DNA from: Krasilnikovozyma curviuscula
Taxonomy: Eukaryota; Basidiomycota; Tremellomycetes; Cystofilobasidiales; Mrakiaceae
Length of the DNA: 64,000 bases
Assembly (NCBI GenBank): GCA_014825775.1
Contig: MVAQ01000001.1
Location: forward strand, 124,001 to 188,000
Reading direction: 5' to 3'
Shown: positions 58,168-64,000 of the stretch, one piece after another
Position numbering within the stretch: position 1 is the stretch's first letter
Layout of the letters: the number at the start of each line of letters is the position of its first letter
The notes under the pieces: model-generated
The model's input: the letters and a program-made list of their open reading frames with translations, nothing else
What the model was told of the DNA's origin: nothing
The model's database searches: none
Program-made: the position numbers and the translations under genes

Positions 58168-59776
58168 ATGCCTTCCCAGCTTCTCATCTCCGCTATTCTT
58201 GCTGCAGCTTTCTACCAAGCTTCCTCTAAGCCCATCCCTCCCCCGATAGAGCTCGTTGCTCGTCATTTTGAAAAGAGAGACGCTTCGAATCCATACGTCA
58301 ATTGGCCCAGCTACGACCAACTGCCGCTCCATCCTAGCTACCCAACAAAAGCTGCTTGGGGAGTCTGGTGAGTGGGATTGTGGCTACGTACACCAACGGC
58401 ACCTCGCTAACTAGGAGATACGCTTACGAACGGTGGATTCTTCTTCTTGTTTACCTTTTTCCCGCTACGCCACGGTTTTCCTGGACGCCTCGTTTGTCCT
58501 ATTATCTAGGGGCTCAAACGATACCCAAGGATCTCTAAACCACATCACCAACTCAACCATCACCCACGCCGCTCAAACAGGCGTACTGACCGGCCAAACC
58601 TTCAACCTGAACCTGGAGCTTGATGAGCCAAACCCACCAATCAATCCGAACAGAAGACCACTGAGTCATCTGTACCAGCCTGGTCAGTACTAATCGTTCC
58701 TTAAAGTTGTAACAGATCTTAATCCAGTTCTACTTCGACTGTACAGGTGACGGTTACATCGATGACGTTTTGGTGTTGAACACTCAAGTCTCTACGCAAT
58801 ACGATGGACTCAGACATTTCCCATACTCAACCAACAACTCAATCGACACGTATCAGTGGGTGATCTACCTCTCAACATCTGCTATACTTTGCGTCTTCGT
58901 AGCTTAGAAACTCTCCAAATTTTGTTTTCAGATGGTACAACGACCTCATCAATGATTTAGATGCTGTCGTGGGTCCTTCTCCAACGACGGTTCTTGGAAT
59001 CCAGCAATCAGCTCAGAAAGGAATTGCTGGTAGAGGTATCCTGTTGGACTGGGCTGGATGGAAAGACTCGCTGAACCAGACGTTTGATGCTTTTTCTGTA
59101 CGCTCAACCTGAATCCTTTGGCAAAGATGCTTTACTGACCAAAACTTGGTTGCATGCCCCTAGTCTCAAAATGTTACTGTTTCCGATCTGGACAAAGTTG
59201 CCGCTTGGCAAGGTTTGAATGTCAGCGCCGGCTACACACTTCCAGGTGATATCCTTCTTGTCCGAACTGGTAAGTCTTCATCTCTCCTGATATGTATTCT
59301 CATCTGATTTTTTATCTATTTCCCAGGCTGGTTACGCCAATACCAGGCCCTTTCGGCTCATGATCAAAACGTCTTGCCTTACGGCGATGGCAATTCAGTC
59401 GGGTTACAAGCTAGCGAAGACACACTTTCTTGGGTCTGGGAGAAAAAACTAGCTTTGATCGGAACTGATAACCCTGCTGTCGAATCTCTTCCATTCAATG
59501 CTACCAGTATGCTCTCATTCTCTATCTTTGTTGTTGTTGTTCCCACCGGACAGCACTGACCCACTTCGTCTCGCCCTATTAGTTGCCGGAGTCCCACGAA
59601 GTCTTCACGAGATCTTCATTGGTGGATGGGGTCAGTCCATCATTGAGTTCATGGACTTGGAAGCATTAGCAGTGGCCCTGCACAAATCAAAGCGATCAAC
59701 CTTCTTCATCACAATCCAGACGCTCAACGTCATCTCTGGTATCGCTTCTCCACCTAATGCACTGGCAATCATGTAG
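58168..59776 (+). CDS. Secreted cyclase-family (kynurenine-formamidase fold) protein
   Basis: N-terminus MPSQLLISAILAAAFYQASS looks like a signal peptide. The fold follows the Pfam Cyclase family: PLHPSYPTKAAWGVWGSND, LNHITNSTITHAAQTGVLTG, LNLELDEPNPPINPNRRPLS, then VLVLNTQVSTQYDGLRHFPY. In the bacterial and animal formamidases this last segment carries His-x-Gly-Thr-His-x-Asp; here both His are Gln. Later: GIQQSAQKGIAGRGILLDWA, YTLPGDILLVRTGWLRQYQA, and IGGWGQSIIEFMDLEALAVA. The protein ends SPPNALAIM. Several introns. Fungal members with Gln at these sites exist, so this may not be a loss in this one gene; activity is unproven. Confidence 0.9.
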
Positions 59777-59996
59777 TGACTGTTCGATTGAGGATTGAAA
59801 AGGCAAAAGGTGCACCCAAAGTTAACTATGTAACCTATCATTGTACAATTCTTGTTTTCTTTGGAAATACACATCGTCACAAATTTCCGAAATAAAAATA
59901 AAAGAAGTAGAAGAAGAAGGAACAAGAATCGTTGCTGTATGTCCAGTCAAGGTAAACGAGCTGGCTAACTGCAGCTTACAATTTCCACTTGTCCAA

Positions 59997-60800
59997 TTAA
60001 ACTTCCCTCCGTTCATGTAGAACCTCTCGTCCTTTCACCATATCACAAATCGTAATCTTTGTGTAGCCCAAATTCGTCGCTTGAGTGTTGGGAGGCTCAT
60101 CTTTCATTCCACCATCCGTAATTGTGTCCTGATATCCCTTGTTTCGATATTCCCTGGCTCTCTGCTGGCGGGAACGACAACCTTAGCGGTATATTTCAGA
60201 GGTATATTAAAGCACTGAAGCTGTGAAATACTTGTGGTAGCCTCAGAACGGTTTTTTCCATCTCGAGCCAAGAGTCTGTGAACCAGAACAGGTGTTGTTA
60301 TTTCAGCTCAGAGTCGTCCAGTCAAAGTCGTATAAAAAGGATTATTGCGAGGAACGTACCGAGAAACAAAGTCCAAGTACACCACAAGGGTAGCCCAAAC
60401 GTAAGAGAGAGGTGAGAGACGATGGAGTGTTATCTTCATCAGGATGATGATTGAGATCGCAACAATCACGGTTGAAATGAGCCATACTTGTGTGAGTAGA
60501 AGTATACAAGCAAAGAGAATGTGAAGTCGACTGGTCGAAGGTTGATGAGACGACAAGGATAGGAGAGTATGTATATGGCGAAGTTGAACTGACAGCTGGT
60601 GTTGACAGCGAGTATCGAAACTTGTTCCCATGTAAACATAGGTGACATCGAAAATATCTCCCATCATGGAAAACCACGAGGACGAGATCCATACGACACT
60701 AGCTCAAGAAAAAAAATGAAGTAAAGAGGAAAGATGGACATTAAGATACTCCCTTGTTTCCTCACTTCCCACAGAAACCACCTAGAGATACAACAGACAT
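59997..60800 (-). CDS. Small membrane protein, unrecognised
   Basis: A minus-strand reading from ATG at 60798-60800 (MSVVSLASVVWISSSWFSMM, GDIFDVTYVYMG...) runs into two hydrophobic stretches, LHILFACILLLTQVWLISTV and IVAISIIILMKITLHRL, then SPLSYVWATLVVYLDFVSR, and a likely cytosolic tail RLLARDGKNRSE. After a further join the 3' exon reads RAREYRNKGYQDTITDGGMK and ends VKGREVLHERREV at 59997-59999. The last exon frame is long and clean, but the junction between NRSE and RAREY is not resolved and one or two introns may be placed differently. No family is recognised. Upstream frame length and helices make a real gene likely but not certain. Confidence 0.5.
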
Positions 60801-60876
60801 TTCGAGATTGATGGTTCATAACTATCGTTGAGAGTAACTTTCTTGATGTACAGCGTGTTGTGTATCGTGAATCGTC

Positions 60877-63036
60877 CTAAAGTTGACCCTTGATATCCAC
60901 CTTAGTGTGTTTCTTAGCTTCTTCAGCGAGATATGGCGCACTCGGCTTGCACTGCCAAACTGGCTCTGAACCAGTTGAATCTATGAACTTGTTGAGTTTG
61001 AGTCCAATCAGGAAATCGATGGCGTCGCTTGAGTTTTCGAAACCAAGTTCTGTAGCAACGAAGGTAAAGGGGAGGGTTTGGTATCTGCGTGGTCAAACAG
61101 TTCGAGGTTAATTCAAAAGTCGCAACTCAGTTGAATCTATAAAACTGGCTTACGCCTTGGACATCGTAGCCAATGCAGCGACTCTTTCACGATCTACGAA
61201 ATGGTCCATCATGTATCCACCCATGTTGGGCGCAGACAGGAAGAGCAAGAAGAACGCATGGTAGTTCGAGTTCGCTAGCGCTTGCTGGACTTTGAGAGCG
61301 TGTTGCACACATGGAGGGGACGTCTGTTGTGGTGTCAGTTGAGTGAGGAGGAGGTTTAATTCTATTGCAGACGAAACGATGGTCAGCCTCCCATTAATCA
61401 CGCGGAAAGTGGGTGACCTTACCACTTCTATTCTTGGTATGAAGCATGTAAAGAATTCTGTATGCTAAAAATTCGTCAGGGTGCCCACCTAGGTTGTGTG
61501 TGTACAGCTGTCGGAGCATCGATTGACATTGATTCAGTTCCCCGAGATCCTTCTGCATTCATGACCAAAAGGGAAGAGTCAAATAGCGTATCAGTGAAAG
61601 ACGTTCAGTAATGCAAATCAAGAGCAGAAGACTTACGGATTCCAAAGCGATTCGAGCATGAATCTCGTAAACCGACACAGTAAATTCGTTCTTTATCCTC
61701 TGAACCTATGACCAACAACGAAAACAAATTTTATTACCTGGAAAGTTCCTGATAATAGAGAAGAAGTAACTTACTGTCAGATCTTGTCTCATACTTTTGA
61801 ATTGGTCGCAGATGTACGCGTAGTTCAGCTCCTTCTTCCATTTCTTCTTCAGCAACTCCAGAGTCTGTCTCAAAACAGGCAGAGGTCGGATTGTAGATGG
61901 ATCAGGTTCCTATGTCATATTAAGAGTTAGAATCAGTTTTTGAAAGCCCTGCAGTTACAACAAGTAATGTATTCACAGTGGTTAGTCGCAAGTATTTCTT
62001 CTCCAAGACCTGGGACGTTCCCACAATGGTGTGCTTGTCCCAATCGATGACATTCTAGGCATGAACAAAGCTCAGAGAGTGCTCTTAGCCTGGAAGAAGT
62101 CAGACGTGACTTACAGGGTCGAAGAGAGGCTCAGGAGGTGGAAGGCCAGCAGTAGCAGCAAGTCTTCTTTTGCTGGCTTTGCTCATTGTTCCAAGTGACA
62201 GATTACTCATACCACCAAGCCCTGGAGGTACAAAGGTTAGAGAGGACCCTCCTCCCGTCTTGGCCATCTCAATCTGATGTTCTCGTGCGAACCTCTTCTT
62301 ACGCTTCTCGTTAGCCTCTTCTTCAGCACTGGTGAGGCAAGAAGGGTAACAAGTCAGGCATAAACTGACGTATCAGGTAGTATTTGATACTAACGCTAAT
62401 TTGGCAAAAGAAAGGCCATAAGTGGCAGGAGTTACTATCCCTTTCGACGAAGACCCGTCAGATCTGTTGGCACAAAGCAATCCATTGTCAGAGCCTGTGC
62501 TTTTCTTCCCAGGGCTCGTACAGTAGCTTACTTTTTACGCTTACCAAGTGCCCCTCCTACTGGACTAGCGGCACTTGCTGTCATCATTGCCTGTGTTCTC
62601 AGTCGTTGAGTCTTCAACCTTTTCCATCCGCGCAATGTTATTCAGTCGTCAGCACTTTGAACTGGGTGAGTAAACAAAGGAAAAGATGGAGACTCACGTT
62701 GAGAGCTCTACCTTCGACCAGTCAGTAGTATTAATTGCCTGTCGCTGGAAAGCATCATAGATGACCTGAGCAGAAAGAAGGTTGGGTCAGCCATTGACGA
62801 CTGGGCTAAAGGACATCCAGTACCGAGAAACTGCTCACTTTCTTCAGCTCAGCATGGACTTCAGCTTTGTTGGCATCAGTTGCTTCACCTAGGGACCGTT
62901 GGACCCATTCTCTGGAAATACAAACAAAGAGAAAAAGAGCATGGACCGAGGACCGCGCAGCTAGTCAGTTTTAGATCATTTAGGCCAAAGATGAAAATTA
63001 GACACACTTCAAAGGGGCAGGCCATGAAGCATTCAT
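60877..63036 (-). CDS. SAC3/GANP family protein THP3/LENG8
   Basis: Nuclear PCI-type protein; yeast Thp3 works with Csn12 in transcription elongation and splicing, LENG8 is the animal form. The 29-nt first exon (63008-63036) [10 protein letters not shown] joins [24 protein letters not shown], the WPAPLKxWVxRS block typical of the family. Then [16 protein letters not shown] text, [60 protein letters not shown]. The PCI core: [100 protein letters not shown], ending [10 protein letters not shown]. About nine introns. Strong match. Confidence 0.92.
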
Positions 63037-63283
63037 ATCCTATGGATATACAGCGCCTTTGTAAGGGGTTTTAATTTTAGGTATATGTTCGAAGTCAACC
63101 AGTTTCCTGAAGGAGACGGACGCCTAGACGAGTCGAACCCCTTTTTTTTATTTTCCTCGAACCACCCAAAATCTCATCCAACCTATTTTTCATTTGAAGG
63201 CTCCTCCGAGTATTCCTTAAAGCTGATTGAAATACGCTCAGAGAGATCAGCAACGCTGGCGTACAGCAAAGCTCTCTTGTGGA

Positions 63284-64000
63284 ATGGAACGCCAATCAAA
63301 CCCACAGCAGATTCCATCCCACCTGAGTAACTACCCATCGTCCAGCAGGCCCAGTAGTAGCAGCAGCAACAGGTCTTTCACTGCAAGGACCAGCTCGATA
63401 TTACCAGGTATGTCTGCAGGGAATCCAGCTGGGAGTGCCCCTTCTCGAGGAGGAGGTGGTGGTAGCAGCACCGCTGGTGGAAACGTCTCATATGATCAAC
63501 AGCAGCAACAACAGCTTCACCAGCAGCAGTATCAGCCCCAATACAGTACAAGTCCCATTCATACAGGATGGCAGGGTATTGGATCTGCCCCTCCCCTGAG
63601 AATCACACCAGTCTCACCAATCAACTCATCGAGCTCTCCTCAGTCTGCGCCGTCCTCTTCAGCTGTCTATTTACCGCCCCCCGTGTCCATCCCTGCTCGC
63701 TCCTTCACTGGACCACCTTCGCCAAAGTCATCCGGTACATCATCATCGTATTCTGGTGCTGAACAACCTGCAACATCTTACCATCGTCCCATACCAATGT
63801 CCACTGGCATTCCCTTTTCAAATACTGGCAACGGTCACGTTAGAGACGCTGCCGGTCGAGCGTCCGTAGACAGTGAGAGGAATGGTGGGAGTGACTTTAG
63901 GTACAGTGGAGACGATCTACATGACTCACATGATGGGCTGGCGTATCTACGAGACCGTCAAGATTCTCAAGATTCATCAGCATCAGCAGGAGGCGCAGGA
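63284..64000 (+). CDS. Ser/Gln/Gly-rich protein, partial at window end
   Basis: An open frame of 239 codons from ATG at 63284 to the window end without a stop. It reads MERQSNPQQIPSHLSNYPSS, a Ser run, GGGGGSSTAGG, a Gln-rich block (YDQQQQQQLHQQQYQPQYS), then Ser/Pro-rich text (PPVSIPARSFTGPPSPKSSG) and charged sequence (DSERNGGSDFRYSGDDLHDS). It is low-complexity, so function cannot be read. Transcription factors and other regulators often start like this, but no domain is visible within the window. Codon phase is kept throughout, and it is divergent from THP3 by 248 nt. Confidence 0.7.
   Translation, partial: MERQSNPQQIPSHLSNYPSSSRPSSSSSNRSFTARTSSILPGMSAGNPAGSAPSRGGGGGSSTAGGNVSYDQQQQQQLHQQQYQPQYSTSPIHTGWQGIGSAPPLRITPVSPINSSSSPQSAPSSSAVYLPPPVSIPARSFTGPPSPKSSGTSSSYSGAEQPATSYHRPIPMSTGIPFSNTGNGHVRDAAGRASVDSERNGGSDFRYSGDDLHDSHDGLAYLRDRQDSQDSSASAGGAG

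Noticed and set aside
63110..63180. Minus-strand GGTTCGA motif resembling a tRNA B box
   Set aside because: No upstream A box or cloverleaf; the T-run is only a coincidence.
1..64000. Search for transposons, CRISPR arrays and rRNA genes
   Set aside because: No transposase, reverse transcriptase, long terminal or inverted repeats, or regular spacer arrays were seen. CRISPR is not expected in a fungal nuclear genome.

Overview
The window is nuclear DNA of a basidiomycete fungus, most likely a Tremellomycete yeast of the Cryptococcus/Kwoniella/Tremella type. Genes are densely packed and nearly all are cut by many short GT..AG introns of about 40-90 nt. Several genes use tiny exons, intergenic gaps are often only 80-350 nt, and the proteins match single-copy fungal housekeeping families. 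I find 31 protein-coding genes (two run off the window edges), one intron-containing proline tRNA, and no transposon, CRISPR array or rRNA. The species assignment is inference.

Left third (1-22 kb): NUP82/NUP88 nucleoporin (partial), coactivator MBF1, proteasome beta subunit PRE1/PSMB2, elongation factor IWS1, iron-sulfur carrier ISA1, a secreted or vacuolar fasciclin protein, DSC3 of the Golgi Dsc E3 ligase, dynein intermediate chain, splicing J-protein SPF31/DNAJC8, a DAO-type FAD oxidoreductase, rRNA methyltransferase RRP8 and peroxisomal PXMP4.

Middle (22-48 kb): HUA1-like zinc protein, U4/U6 splicing factor PRP4, tRNA-Pro(UGG), a PQ-loop vacuolar amino-acid transporter, a serine-rich conserved fungal protein, histone acetyltransferase HAT1, SF3B4, and an alpha/beta hydrolase with a long disordered tail. 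A block at 38.9-47.6 kb follows, in which two paralogous N-terminal-finger GATA factors flank a flavin monooxygenase.

Right third (48-64 kb): MFS transporter, mitochondrial ribosomal protein MRPL31/mL60, SF3A1, ribosomal proteins eL30 and uS5, a secreted cyclase-family protein, a small unrecognised membrane protein, THP3/LENG8, and the start of a Ser/Gln/Gly-rich protein.

Five genes act in or next to pre-mRNA splicing (SPF31, PRP4, SF3B4, SF3A1, THP3), but there is no operon-like logic; most neighbours are unrelated. Many neighbours are divergent and share short promoters (PRE1/IWS1, dynein IC/SPF31, RRP8/PXMP4, MRPL31/SF3A1, RPL30/RPS2, THP3/63284 gene). Least ordinary points: the paired GATA factors with 18- and 21-nt micro-exons inside the zinc finger, a 502-nt intron in RPL30, a proteasome gene with no visible start codon, a cyclase with Gln in place of metal-binding His, and a few small unassigned ORFs. 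I did not find a clearly new multi-gene system.
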